From: a virus
IMG/VR virus record: IMGVR_UViG_3300032397_000003
Coordinates: 62,001 to 126,000 of that record
Strand: one strand, 5' to 3'
DNA: 64,000 nucleotides
The stretch's first letter is position 1; every line of letters begins with the position of its first letter. This document shows, one piece after another, positions 40,624-50,027 of the stretch. The translations under genes were made by a program, and so were the position numbers. The notes under the pieces were generated by a model. It made no database searches. It saw nothing but the letters and a program-made list of their open reading frames with translations, and was not told where the DNA came from.

Positions 40624-41637
40624 TTATAGTACCGTCCTTTTCCATAGTTTCATAAGTCTGTTTCTTGGTTCTGTAGTTGTTCCAGTTCTGGCAACGAGAG
40701 CCGAATTAAGTGTAATTGTATCAGCGTTGTAAGTCCCACCAGATGCACCACCAGAAGATGTTGACGATCGAGTAAACGCCCCAGTCGCTACATTTGCAGC
40801 CGTCATATATGTCCCAACCGTACCATTTATAACTTGACCCTGGTCAGCACTTAATCCAGTTGACCTTGCTTGTTGAGTTGTTCCATCCGTTCCCCCTGCT
40901 GTTCTGAAGTAGACATATTCCGTGTTAAACTGTTCAACCCAAGTACCACCGAATAGTGTCGCTGGTCTTGAAGCTGTAGGAAATGCTGTTGCATCTGTGT
41001 TACTTGCTGCATCCGGGTATTGAACGTAGAATGAACCTACGGGATACATAAAATCAGAAACAGCTTTAGATGTAGGAACTTTTGTTGTACTTGTTGAAAA
41101 TACTGTTTCTACGTCACACCCATCTACTTGGTCAACATTTAAATTTGCTACTTTTGTGGTTGATGTAACATAAAAAGGAGTTGTACCAACAGGTACATCA
41201 TTAGTTGTTTGTCTACCCCATGTTTTATTAGCATAAGTAACTGATGTTATTGCCCCTAAAGTAAATATACATTCTCCTAAACATACTTCATAAGGTAATG
41301 CTCCTGACCCAGATGCTCTTTGATTAAAGTCTAACCAATTTTCAGATACATCATCCCATGTATAAGTAAGTGCTATTACTGGGGTTGATGCGTTTACTGA
41401 TATAGTAGTTGCTGATCTTGTCTCTACTCTTACAAGTTTATTAGAGCTAACTTCATCTGTTTTTATATAAGCAACAAAAGGGGCTATTGTTGCCTGAGTT
41501 CCTGCATAAGTAATAGTACCACCACTATATACCCCTGGATTTATAGCTTCTCGTAAAAGAGTATTAAATTCTTTTGCTTGAGCTGGATGGTGATAATCAA
41601 ATGTTATATATTGGTCACCTAAATTCGTTATTGACAT
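40624..41637 (-). CDS. tail fibre with collar-type C-terminal domain
   Basis: 337 aa. N-terminal 160 residues are shared with the fibre at 38569. The C-terminal half has YPVGSFYVQYPDA, ATLFGGTWVEQF and the ending EPRNRLMKLWKR, the phage collar / tail-tip domain found in short fibres. The first part would attach to the baseplate. The 3' half of the gene is richer in G+C than the operon, as expected if the tip was swapped in. Confidence 0.78.
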   Translation of the reverse strand: MSITNLGDQYITFDYHHPAQAKEFNTLLREAINPGVYSGGTITYAGTQATIAPFVAYIKTDEVSSNKLVRVETRSATTISVNASTPVIALTYTWDDVSENWLDFNQRASGSGALPYEVCLGECIFTLGAITSVTYANKTWGRQTTNDVPVGTTPFYVTSTTKVANLNVDQVDGCDVETVFSTSTTKVPTSKAVSDFMYPVGSFYVQYPDAASNTDATAFPTASRPATLFGGTWVEQFNTEYVYFRTAGGTDGTTQQARSTGLSADQGQVINGTVGTYMTAANVATGAFTRSSTSSGGASGGTYNADTITLNSALVARTGTTTEPRNRLMKLWKRTVL

Positions 41638-41648
41638 CTTTACCTCTC

Positions 41649-42815
41649 TTAAATAATTTGAAAATCAAACTTGATATTTGAATAAGTACTATTATCCCAT
41701 TGAACTTTTGGAAATGTACTATATAATAAACAACCACTGAATGAGTCTAGTATTGCAACTTCTGTAAATCCTGAAAAATGTTGTTGCTCTTTTATTAGTG
41801 TTCTAAAATTAAGGTGATCTAATTCTTCTGTTATCTTAGATACCCCACTTGTATAACTTATTTGAAATATAAAATCATGTACATCTGTAATACCAGAATG
41901 TATAATTGAATGAGTTCCTGATCCAAAATTGATATACTTCATATTTGTGAAATCAGTTGAAGTTAGAACACTCTTTTGTAAAGTTGGAGTTAATCCTTGA
42001 TAATCAGTCCATGTTTTATTAGTAACTGTATTATTACTATTCAATTCAATCTGTAAATATGGTTCATAATAGCATCTATCTGTTACTCGTTTAAATTGAT
42101 CTATATCATTTTTTAACACTTTGAGAGTTTCTAATGATTGAAATTCAGTAGCTGATTCTATAAATTTATGGGTGTAGTTGAATATCATATTTCTCGTTAA
42201 AGAAAATAATATAGCAGAGCCATCTAAGCTTGGAAATTCTACAAAGTCTAGATAAGATGGATTAAGCTCGGAATACGTTCCTGTTGATACCCTCTCAGTT
42301 GTATCTAAAGCAAATGGTGGGGTATAGTCTAATGATATATATGCATCAAGACGTACTAAACTACCTCTATAAGTATACCCCCTATCTTCTCTGTCCAGAT
42401 GGGTTGTACCTGCTTGTGATGATCCTAGTAAAGTTTCATCCCCAATATAAACATCATATATAGTATCATAAACAACTGAATATCCATTAGATATTAAATT
42501 AAAAGGTATTCCTTGTATTTGATAACAAGATGGGGTAGTTTTAGATTTAAGCCTCGGTATTAAAAATAGTAATTCTTTTTTTATGAAATCAAGGGTTGAA
42601 GTATATCCATTTAGAGTTCTTAAATTATAACCTAACATTACAGCCAAGTCTCTTAATTCTTGTTCGGTAGCATTATCAAAGTCATATTGATTAAATATAG
42701 CTTTTACTTTATCATCTCTAATATCTGTATATATAGATTGCCATACTTCAGTGAGTGATCCCCACTTAGTATCCTGCATTGCTTTTGGAATAAATCTCTT
42801 AAAGGAAAAATTCAT
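41649..42815 (-). CDS. baseplate wedge protein, gpI-like
   Basis: 388 aa. The N-terminal 80 residues (SLTEVWQSIYTDIRDDKVKAIFNQYDFDNATEQELRDLAVMLGY as landmark 22-65) match the helical start of P2 gpI / T4 gp7-type proteins. The rest is beta-rich and unrecognised. Sits after the gp6/J gene and before the fibres, the standard place for the fibre-attaching wedge protein. Confidence 0.62.
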   Translation of the reverse strand: MNFSFKRFIPKAMQDTKWGSLTEVWQSIYTDIRDDKVKAIFNQYDFDNATEQELRDLAVMLGYNLRTLNGYTSTLDFIKKELLFLIPRLKSKTTPSCYQIQGIPFNLISNGYSVVYDTIYDVYIGDETLLGSSQAGTTHLDREDRGYTYRGSLVRLDAYISLDYTPPFALDTTERVSTGTYSELNPSYLDFVEFPSLDGSAILFSLTRNMIFNYTHKFIESATEFQSLETLKVLKNDIDQFKRVTDRCYYEPYLQIELNSNNTVTNKTWTDYQGLTPTLQKSVLTSTDFTNMKYINFGSGTHSIIHSGITDVHDFIFQISYTSGVSKITEELDHLNFRTLIKEQQHFSGFTEVAILDSFSGCLLYSTFPKVQWDNSTYSNIKFDFQII

Positions 42816-42827
42816 CTAAAAATCCTC

Positions 42828-44672
42828 TTATGATATATAAGACAAATCAGTGTTGATAAAGTCTTGGTCTATGTCAGTTATTTGGTAGAACCAGGGCAAT
42901 CTTATACTATTCCGCTGTCCAGGTGTTGTATTACCATCTTCCATCTTGTAACTGAGATATAAAACATATCCATCAGCATCAGCAGTACCTGGATTCTGTA
43001 TTCCATAAATAGCATGAGTTACATCAGCTACTATTTCAACAATTAAAAACGAATACTGATTAGTACTGTAATTAACAAATCCACCTGAAACTGTGTAACC
43101 GTTCATCCCCGATATAACCACACCTGTAGTAGATGCTATTTGTAAAGGGGCTTGCCATACATCAGCTATTTTTCTTTTAATCCATATTTCAAAACTATTT
43201 AATAGCAACCAATTTTGCTTATCTAGATCACTGGTTTGGGGTGGTATAAAACTAGAGAGTAATCTTACATTACTCATTGTAGGATTTATATCTTTTTCTA
43301 AGTAATAAATCTCTGAACTATGGTACACTATATCAGTTATAGCATCTATAACTCTATAAAAATTAGATTCATAAATATTTTGCTGAAAGTCTGCATTAAG
43401 AATATCATATTGGGTATTAAGAGCATCCTTAATATCTAAGTCCACAACTGAAAATGTTTTATTAGCTGAAATTTTTGCAGTTACATCAAATCTCGCATAA
43501 ACTTTTTGAAGTGTTTCAAAAGATACAATCTCTGTTAAACATTTTTTTGGTAAAATATAATCAGTTTCTAAACTTGTTTTTTGAGTTGCAGTTAAATCTT
43601 CTCCAGTATTAGATACTGCAGTTACATAAACTAAATTTTGATCTGAGACATTAGTTGAACCCCCTAGACTTTCTATAGTCCATACTTTAGATTTATTTAC
43701 GTAAGGAGCTGCATCAATTGCTGCCATCCAATTTTCTACTGAAGATAGTATACCACCTATTTGAAATAGATTAGGTGCATTATTTCTTATTGATTCAATA
43801 TCTTCAATCTCTGTTCCTCCAACTATACCATCCGCATGAGTACAATATAAAGTAGCTACTGTATTATCTTCATCTGTTAAAGCTGTTTTAATTACTATTA
43901 TAGCATCACTTGATGTAATATCACCAAGACTTCCCTTTGTATCAGCATATTTAATAAGTATCCTTTCTCCATTAGAAAGTTTTTTAGAGTTTATACCATC
44001 ACCAAATATAATCTTTATATAATCGTATGCAGGAGAGTTTTCTATTTGACAGTAATAATCAGTGGTATTATTTATAAGATAAAGATTAGAGGTAATATTC
44101 ACATCGTATAAGAATCCATTTGCTGAGTCTACTACCCATATTTGCAATTCATCATTATCAGTAGAATCAGAATATAAAGATATAGTTTCATTTACTATTC
44201 CAGTTGCTATATAAAGAAATTCTTTCGGAGTACCTTCTTTAACAGCAACATCTATATCTCCTACTGTACCTGTATAATAAAATACATTATCAGTAGCATA
44301 CACACTAAGAGTATTATCTACATCTATAAATGTAGCCCAACGGGGTATTCTAATTTCCTTTCCTGCATAGGTGTAGGCGGGGTTGAAGGTAGAATCAGCA
44401 CTTATCTGTAAAGTACCAATAGCCCCTGTTTTTCTATAAGGAATATATCCAAGCCATTTAGCAAGTTTGACAAGTGAGTCTCTTTTTTCTGCTGTAATCC
44501 ATTTAGCTTCTCTATATAAGAATTCAGCGAGATAAACTAATTTTTCTCCTGTATAAGCAAGCATATCAACAATTCGTTGATATACTCCATAATATAATAT
44601 TTTATTCCAATCAGATAAAAGCGAAAGTCTTGATTGTATTTCTGTTACGAGTCCGTTATACGTATAAATCAT
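42828..44672 (-). CDS. baseplate wedge protein, gp6/gpJ (Baseplate_J) type
   Basis: 614 aa. LVKLAKWLGYIPYRKTGA near residue 70, then the Baseplate_J-type core: DGIVGGTEIEDIESIRNNAP (about 280-300), VENWMAAIDAAPYVNKSKVW and LVYVTAVSNTGEDLT. These proteins form the wedge ring that joins hub to sheath. Order gp25-like, then this gene, then gpI-like is the usual contractile-tail order. Confidence 0.82.
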   Translation of the reverse strand: MIYTYNGLVTEIQSRLSLLSDWNKILYYGVYQRIVDMLAYTGEKLVYLAEFLYREAKWITAEKRDSLVKLAKWLGYIPYRKTGAIGTLQISADSTFNPAYTYAGKEIRIPRWATFIDVDNTLSVYATDNVFYYTGTVGDIDVAVKEGTPKEFLYIATGIVNETISLYSDSTDNDELQIWVVDSANGFLYDVNITSNLYLINNTTDYYCQIENSPAYDYIKIIFGDGINSKKLSNGERILIKYADTKGSLGDITSSDAIIVIKTALTDEDNTVATLYCTHADGIVGGTEIEDIESIRNNAPNLFQIGGILSSVENWMAAIDAAPYVNKSKVWTIESLGGSTNVSDQNLVYVTAVSNTGEDLTATQKTSLETDYILPKKCLTEIVSFETLQKVYARFDVTAKISANKTFSVVDLDIKDALNTQYDILNADFQQNIYESNFYRVIDAITDIVYHSSEIYYLEKDINPTMSNVRLLSSFIPPQTSDLDKQNWLLLNSFEIWIKRKIADVWQAPLQIASTTGVVISGMNGYTVSGGFVNYSTNQYSFLIVEIVADVTHAIYGIQNPGTADADGYVLYLSYKMEDGNTTPGQRNSIRLPWFYQITDIDQDFINTDLSYIS

Positions 44673-44681
44673 TTTAAACCT

Positions 44682-45269
44682 CTAGCTTCCATTACAGACG
44701 ATTAGTATGTCTGTAAATTTTGAATCAGTAGGAAGAAGGTTGACGAGTTTGTATTTATTCCACTTCCAACTGTTTAAATCATAATCATAAATCAATCTAC
44801 TAGAACTTATAGAAGGTTTTTTAATTGTTACAAATTCTAATAGATTATCTTCTATATATAGTACTTCTTCATATTCAAAACTATTAGTGCTAAATTTTGT
44901 ATTAAGAAATAATGATAAGGCATCTGTTGTTCCTTCGTTTGGAATTGAGTATACAACTTCAATTTCAGTTATTCTATTTTCATAATCAGGAATTATATTT
45001 AACGCTTGTATAGTCACTTCAGGGGAGAATTCATTCATTAAAGCTGTCATCAATCTCATTTTTAAAGTCATAAAGTTTTCTGGATTTAATGTCTTAAAAG
45101 CAAAATTATCTAATGCCCCTCCTGCAAAAGGATTCATTAAGTATTCTCCTCTCTTGGAGTTTATCCATTGGTTCATTGCATTCTTAATAGCACTGGCTGC
45201 ATAATAAGTTACAGGTGTACCATCTTTATTATCCCTACTGTATAAATCTATATCTTGGTAAGTTGACAT
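44682..45269 (-). CDS. baseplate wedge protein, gp25-like
   Basis: 195 aa. SAIKNAMNQWINSKRGEYLMNPFAGGAL (about 26-53) is the gp25/W signature, and the usual EVVYSIPN strand follows. It starts sheath assembly on the baseplate. The gap upstream (45270-45302) has a ribosome site AAAGAGGG and the TACTAATAA word. Confidence 0.8.
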   Translation of the reverse strand: MSTYQDIDLYSRDNKDGTPVTYYAASAIKNAMNQWINSKRGEYLMNPFAGGALDNFAFKTLNPENFMTLKMRLMTALMNEFSPEVTIQALNIIPDYENRITEIEVVYSIPNEGTTDALSLFLNTKFSTNSFEYEEVLYIEDNLLEFVTIKKPSISSSRLIYDYDLNSWKWNKYKLVNLLPTDSKFTDILIVCNGS

Positions 45270-45287
45270 TTTCCCTCTTTATATTAT

Positions 45288-45296
45288 TTATTAGTA
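45288..45296 (-). promoter_or_regulatory. TACTAATAA motif before the gp25-like gene
   Basis: On the - strand TTTACTAATAAATAATATA runs toward the start at 45269, 18 nt away. The same long word precedes the phospholipase gene. Confidence 0.4.
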
Positions 45297-45302
45297 AAGA
45301 AT

Positions 45303-45998
45303 TTAATTATTTTTATTCTTAGCTGATAGGATAGTAGGTAGCTGAACTGTCTTAATCAAAGTAAATGCAGCTGCATTAACAGGAACAGATGAAGGACTAC
45401 CAGGTGCAGTACATGTTACAGTAATGGCTGCAATAGCGTCAAGAATAGCTCCCAAAGTATCACTTAAAGTTTTACCTAGAACCATTTTCTCAGATGGTAC
45501 TGTTCCCCCTAATAATTCTATCTCAGTAGCTTTTATTTTAACTTTTCCATTTTTATCTATAAATATACTTGCAGTAGGGTGATATATAAATATTTCAGCA
45601 TTACTAGAATTACTATCTACTCCTATACAAATTCCATTAGGATAATAAGTATATTTAGCATTAGGGTAAACCGAAGCTGATCCTATACTTGATTTTACAT
45701 TGTCTTGAAATAAAGTATGAGGATGAAAGTCACTAAAATTTATATCTGATATATAATAAGGTTGTCTTTGAAATTCATCTATATCTTCAAACCACACCCA
45801 TACAAAAGAATTAACTTCTGGTATAAAAGAGGAACCGTGTAGATTACTTCCACCACATCCACCTGAATTACTTTGAATTGCCCATGGAAGTTCTTTGTCA
45901 GCTATACCATAATGAAGGTGCTCTATTTTTACTTGAACTCTTCCTTTCTTTTTTGTATCATTGTTTTTTATGACTTTAGCTGGAAAATATCCTTGCAT
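45303..45998 (-). CDS. tail spike / hub OB-fold protein (gp5/gpV-like)
   Basis: 231 aa. The N-terminal 90 residues are an OB fold as in gp5 and VgrG (PAKVIKNNDTKKKGRVQVKIE, then LPWAIQ, PEVNSFVWVWF, QPYYI). A beta-helix-like part follows (SASIFIDKNGKVKIKATEIEL). No lysozyme domain, unlike T4 gp5. It forms the puncturing tip under the tube. Confidence 0.78.
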   Translation of the reverse strand: MQGYFPAKVIKNNDTKKKGRVQVKIEHLHYGIADKELPWAIQSNSGGCGGSNLHGSSFIPEVNSFVWVWFEDIDEFQRQPYYISDINFSDFHPHTLFQDNVKSSIGSASVYPNAKYTYYPNGICIGVDSNSSNAEIFIYHPTASIFIDKNGKVKIKATEIELLGGTVPSEKMVLGKTLSDTLGAILDAIAAITVTCTAPGSPSSVPVNAAAFTLIKTVQLPTILSAKNKNN

Positions 45999-46298
45999 CT
46001 ATTGTCTCCATTTTAGGATAAAACTTTTTATATCTTCAATCTTCGGAATATATATCTCAGTCATAGGAATTATTTCAAATATATCTTCTATATTATTTAC
46101 AAGTAATATTATATCCCAATATTCAACTGATTGATAATATGTTTGAGATATAAGATAAGGTCTTTCTATTTCAATCTTAGATATCTTATGAGTAAAGTAT
46201 CCATTAGTCCATTCAAAATTTCTCCATAATACTGAAGAAGAATCTCTTATTATATTACCATCTGTATCACTTAATATTGATTGTACTTTTTCTCTCAT
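45999..46298 (-). CDS. baseplate wedge protein, gp53-like, tentative
   Basis: 99 aa. RPYLISQTYYQSVEYWDIILLVNNIEDIFEIIP (around 44-78) matches the gp53/LysM-like idea of a Tyr-Trp followed by an LLxxN strand. Ends right at the spike gene. Family call rests mainly on this pattern and position. Confidence 0.5.
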   Translation of the reverse strand: MREKVQSILSDTDGNIIRDSSSVLWRNFEWTNGYFTHKISKIEIERPYLISQTYYQSVEYWDIILLVNNIEDIFEIIPMTEIYIPKIEDIKSFILKWRQ

Positions 46299-46303
46299 TT
46301 GTA

Positions 46304-47044
46304 TTATCTCATTCTAGGATTTGTTTTTACTGGGGCTGCAGGTGCTTCTGGTCCATAATAATTACCATTAGTGTCAAATAATCTCCCCATTTTAAAGAAT
46401 TCTATGAAAGCAGGAACAAGACTTTGTATTTGTACATTAGCACTAGCCCACAAAGGGTAACCGTTCTCAGTGACATGTTTAGAGTAGGTTGGAGAAACAG
46501 AAAAAACAAATGCTGCTGGGAGATATATAACTCCAGGGATAACAACTGAAAAAATAGAATCCTGTTGTTGATCTATAATTTTTTGCATTTCTTTTTTTTG
46601 TTGGTCTGTAATTTCTTCTCCACCTTTATCTTTTATGTCTTTTATTTCTTGATCTATTGATCTAACATTTTTTGCATTTAACCCAGGAACCAAAACTTGT
46701 TTTTTATCCCCTGTTCTAAGTATATGAGAACCTATAAGTAAGGTCATAGGGTCAAGAACATCAGTTAAAGGATCAGTTTTTGTATAAAAAAACATATCAA
46801 CTGTAATTTTTACAGGATTTGTTTTTGTCCATCTAGGAGCATCAAGTATTGATCTTAATCCTAATCCTGTCGATCCAACTGTTCCACCCGAACTACTTAA
46901 CATATTACCAACATCTACTAGAGAAGATATAGTGGGGCATAGATCACCAAAAGTACTAAACTCAGTAGCTGTTTCTATTTGAAAATCTTCTGTTATTGGA
47001 AGATCAATTTGACCACTTGCAAATTGCATTATTATTCTATTCAT
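46304..47044 (-). CDS. baseplate / tube-initiator-like protein
   Basis: 246 aa. PVKITVDMFFYTKTD and PLWASANVQIQSLVPAFIEFF are strand patterns like tube-fold baseplate proteins (gp48/gp54 or CIS hub adaptors). A charged linker (DQEIKDIKDKGGEEITDQQKKE, about 130-150) separates two beta blocks. Start overlaps the tape measure stop. Exact role uncertain. Confidence 0.45.
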   Translation of the reverse strand: MNRIIMQFASGQIDLPITEDFQIETATEFSTFGDLCPTISSLVDVGNMLSSSGGTVGSTGLGLRSILDAPRWTKTNPVKITVDMFFYTKTDPLTDVLDPMTLLIGSHILRTGDKKQVLVPGLNAKNVRSIDQEIKDIKDKGGEEITDQQKKEMQKIIDQQQDSIFSVVIPGVIYLPAAFVFSVSPTYSKHVTENGYPLWASANVQIQSLVPAFIEFFKMGRLFDTNGNYYGPEAPAAPVKTNPRMR

Positions 47045-48603
47045 TTAGACCCCAGTACAAATGTTCCTTTTCTATTCATATCAAAATCCATAGCTTTTGC
47101 TCTTCCTGCATCTCTTCCAGACTCATATTTATCTAATTTTTCTAATAAGCCAGCTTGTTTCGCTTCGGCATATCTTTGAGTGGATACTCCCATTGTTTGT
47201 GCAGCCTCTCTTAATTGCTTAACATCTTCATAATCTGCAGCATTTAGTTGTTTTTTCAATTGCTCATCCGTAGCTGAAGAGGATGCCGCTTGAACTATGT
47301 AAGACTGAGATGCTGTCTTTCCCGCTTCTTGAATTTTTTCGGTATTTCTCATATAATCTACAGCGCCATAATCCCAAATAGCACCTAACCAATTGAGTAA
47401 ATCCCCTATAACTTTTTGCACTGTATTTATAGCTGATGTTATACCACTAGTAATTTTATTAAAGAGATTACCAAAAAAATCTAATACAGGTCCAAGTTTT
47501 TTTAATACTGGTGCAGCCATTTTAGATAATTTAGAAAATAAATTTTTTATAGGTTTTATAAATATAGAATCAAATAATGTACTTAGTATTGTATATCCTG
47601 ATTTGAAAACTCTAATAGCTCCCATAACAAAATTGTATATTCCCGTTATAAGTTTAATAGGGAGTAATATAATAAATTTCCATATTTTAAATTGAAGTAT
47701 AAGAAATTTACCTAAAGCTTTAAATAAAAAACTACCTATTTTTTTAATGATAGGTAAAGCGGGAACTATGTAATCAGTAAAAAATACTTTTAATGTATTA
47801 AAAAGATCAGATATAAGAGGTTCTATTTCTTTCCAGTTATCATAAATTAAATAGGCTATAAGAGCTGCTGCTGCAACTGCTGCAACTAGAGGCCAACTTA
47901 ATACCGCCATTGCAGCACCTAAAGAACTTATTATTGGACCTAGAAATCCAACTGCCCAAACTATAGCAAGAAGTAGTGGAAGAAATTGAGCTATGAAATC
48001 AGTTATCTTTCCCCATATAGGGTCTTTTAACCCAAGCATATCAAGTATAGCTCTAAATATTTGTTTTAATACTTTTGGTATTACATTCCATAAAAGATTC
48101 CAGAACATTTTTAAAAGTGTTGGTAAGAATTTTATAAGACTTACAATAGCACTACCAATAATGCCTAAAATCCAAGGTAAGAACTTTTGTATGATTCCCA
48201 TTCTAAGTAGAACAAGAAATACAATAAGTTCAGTTATAAAACTAACTGAAGCAAGTCCTTTTAAAAATCCTAAAGTCTTTTGAAAGAAATTTGATTTAAT
48301 TACTTTTTGCCATTTTTCAGTAATCCAATGGCTTTTCTTTTTATCCCCATCTGAAGGTTCATTTTTTTTATCTTGTTTATTCCCATCTATTGATGCGCCA
48401 TATACTTTTTCTACTATTTCTATAAGTCTAGTAAATCTAGTGATAAGCATATTATGAAGTCCTTTAATGGCTAAAGTAAACATACCATTATTACCAAGAA
48501 ATTTCATAAGAAAAGGAGTATATATTTTATCAACTTTAGTTTGTTCTTTTTTTAATTCTTTACTAAGAGGTTTATTAAAATCTGGTAAAACCATTCCATC
48601 CAT
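47041..48603 (-). CDS. tail tape measure protein-like
   Basis: 520 aa. Long hydrophobic segments from about residue 110 to 420 (ITELIVFLVLLRMGII, FLPWILGIIGSAIVSLI, LPLLLAIVWAVGFLGPII, VAAVAAAALIAYLIYDNW) flanked by polar helical ends, the normal tape measure design. It sits between the chaperone pair and the baseplate genes. At about 1.5 Angstrom per residue it predicts a short tail, under about 80 nm. Confidence 0.75.
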   Translation of the reverse strand: MDGMVLPDFNKPLSKELKKEQTKVDKIYTPFLMKFLGNNGMFTLAIKGLHNMLITRFTRLIEIVEKVYGASIDGNKQDKKNEPSDGDKKKSHWITEKWQKVIKSNFFQKTLGFLKGLASVSFITELIVFLVLLRMGIIQKFLPWILGIIGSAIVSLIKFLPTLLKMFWNLLWNVIPKVLKQIFRAILDMLGLKDPIWGKITDFIAQFLPLLLAIVWAVGFLGPIISSLGAAMAVLSWPLVAAVAAAALIAYLIYDNWKEIEPLISDLFNTLKVFFTDYIVPALPIIKKIGSFLFKALGKFLILQFKIWKFIILLPIKLITGIYNFVMGAIRVFKSGYTILSTLFDSIFIKPIKNLFSKLSKMAAPVLKKLGPVLDFFGNLFNKITSGITSAINTVQKVIGDLLNWLGAIWDYGAVDYMRNTEKIQEAGKTASQSYIVQAASSSATDEQLKKQLNAADYEDVKQLREAAQTMGVSTQRYAEAKQAGLLEKLDKYESGRDAGRAKAMDFDMNRKGTFVLGSK

Positions 48604-48635
48604 CTATGATAAACCCCCTTTTAAAAATTTTATAA

Positions 48636-48656
48636 TTATTAGTAAGAAATTTCTTA
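48636..48656 (-). promoter_or_regulatory. TACTAATAA motif with palindrome before the tape measure gene
   Basis: On the - strand the perfect palindrome TAAGAAATTTCTTA (48643-48656) runs into TACTAATAA (48644-48636), which ends 32 nt before the start at 48603. Confidence 0.4.
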
Positions 48657-48953
48657 TTATCTTCTCATTGAAGAACTTGAAGGCATCTTACTTGTTTCTT
48701 TTTTCATCTCAGCTTGTTTAGCTTTTTGATAAGTCTCATATTGACTATATCGTTTCTTAGCAATCCATCTAGGCATTGCTAAGACTTCATTTTCAGATAA
48801 ACCTACCTTATATACCAAAATAAATATCAAGTCCTGAATTGAATTTAGGTTTTCTCTCGGTAACATCTCCCGTATGTTGTTTACGATAGTTGAGTGGGAG
48901 AAGTTGCCTTGGATCGATGACATCCCTAAGTAACCTCTTGTCTGATTCACCAC
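48657..48953 (-). CDS. tail assembly chaperone, distal part (probably made by frameshift)
   Basis: 98-aa open frame overlapping the 390-aa gene by 146 nt in the +1 frame. The part beyond the overlap (LVYKVGLSENEVLAMPRWIAKKRY) is the helical C-end seen in tail chaperone extensions. The ATG at 48953 has no convincing ribosome site, so fusion to the upstream protein by a +1 (or -2) frameshift is more likely than separate initiation. Confidence 0.55.
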   Translation of the reverse strand: MVNQTRGYLGMSSIQGNFSHSTIVNNIREMLPRENLNSIQDLIFILVYKVGLSENEVLAMPRWIAKKRYSQYETYQKAKQAEMKKETSKMPSSSSMRR

Positions 48954-49980
48954 ACAAAGGACAAACTAATTCTGCCTCTGAGTTTAAACCAAACTCTATA
49001 TTTTCAAATAAATCCTCTATGTTGCGCATTGTCTTTCTTTTAATGCCATTTTTAAATTCTTCATATTTCTGGTCATCTGAAAGAACAACATTATTTTTAG
49101 TTATAAGCATCATCGATTTTGCATATAATACTAAATCTTTTCCTTGCGCCTCTTTAAGAGCATTTATTTCATCTTCTTTCTTTTGTTTTAATTCGTGTAG
49201 AGGAACATTAGCTTCTCTTCTATTCTGAATATTCTTAATTTTTGAACCATATAACTTATCAGAAAACTTTTTAGCTTTAAGTACATCTTCAAGTCTTGGA
49301 TATCTAATTGTATACAAAGCACCATCAGCCAATATAGTAAAAGGTTCTTTAACTTTTATCGTAGCTACTTCCACTTCTCTTGTATGTAAATCAATATCAT
49401 CTAATGGGTTATTTTTATATTTTCTTAATAGAAATTGTTTGAATTCATCATCAGACATTTCAGCAAATCTACTCGCCATATAAGCTCTCATTTCTTCATC
49501 AACTTGCTCCATAGACTTAAAAGTTAAATCAGAAAGTTCTATTATGTATTCATTTACTACTCTGTCTTTATCACTTTTTTCAGATTGACATTGACATATC
49601 CAATAATGAATATGAGTATTACCTTCATATTGTTGTTTGATAGCTATTAGAGTTTCAAGTATATCTTCTGCTGTCATATCTTTAATATTGAAATCCGGTT
49701 CATTTCTTTTTAAATCATTAAGAATGACTACAAGATTTTCTAGAAGGTTATCTTGAGTTGATAATTCAATATCATTAATATGTTTACCATTAAAGTCATC
49801 AAAATATAAAGTAGGAGGAGTAGCAAATCTTCCCTGTGATTCATAATCTATTTTTACAAACCCCGCAGTATTTTGAAATTCATCTTCTTTTTCCATATCA
49901 GCTTCTAGATTCTTTTTTTCTAAAGTCTGACTTCTTCTTCTTGCAACTTCTTCTGGTTTGAGAATAAGTGGTTCTGTCAT
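48808..49980 (-). CDS. tail assembly chaperone-type protein with C-terminal zinc motif
   Basis: 390 aa between tube and tape measure genes, the usual chaperone position. Charged and mostly helical, with CQC at about 135 and CPLCGES near residue 345, recalling T4 gp26-type baseplate proteins, which is the alternative call. Its last codons (GGT ATA TAA G) offer a shift-prone stop for a +1 slip into the 98-aa frame. TACTAATAA lies 31 nt upstream of the start. Confidence 0.6.
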   Translation of the reverse strand: MTEPLILKPEEVARRRSQTLEKKNLEADMEKEDEFQNTAGFVKIDYESQGRFATPPTLYFDDFNGKHINDIELSTQDNLLENLVVILNDLKRNEPDFNIKDMTAEDILETLIAIKQQYEGNTHIHYWICQCQSEKSDKDRVVNEYIIELSDLTFKSMEQVDEEMRAYMASRFAEMSDDEFKQFLLRKYKNNPLDDIDLHTREVEVATIKVKEPFTILADGALYTIRYPRLEDVLKAKKFSDKLYGSKIKNIQNRREANVPLHELKQKKEDEINALKEAQGKDLVLYAKSMMLITKNNVVLSDDQKYEEFKNGIKRKTMRNIEDLFENIEFGLNSEAELVCPLCGESDKRLLRDVIDPRQLLPLNYRKQHTGDVTERKPKFNSGLDIYFGI

Positions 49981-50011
49981 TAGTCTTCTCCTGTAAGTTT
50001 ATAAAAACTTT

Positions 50012-50020
50012 TTATTAGTA
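50012..50020 (-). promoter_or_regulatory. TACTAATAA motif before the chaperone gene
   Basis: On the - strand, in the 47-nt gap between the second tube-like gene and the chaperone gene; ends 31 nt before the start at 49980. Confidence 0.4.
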
Positions 50021-50027
50021 TGTAAAG

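Noticed and set aside
47393-47695. 100-aa + strand ORF inside the tape measure gene
   Set aside because: Antisense shadow of a hydrophobic coding region; no promoter or ribosome site.
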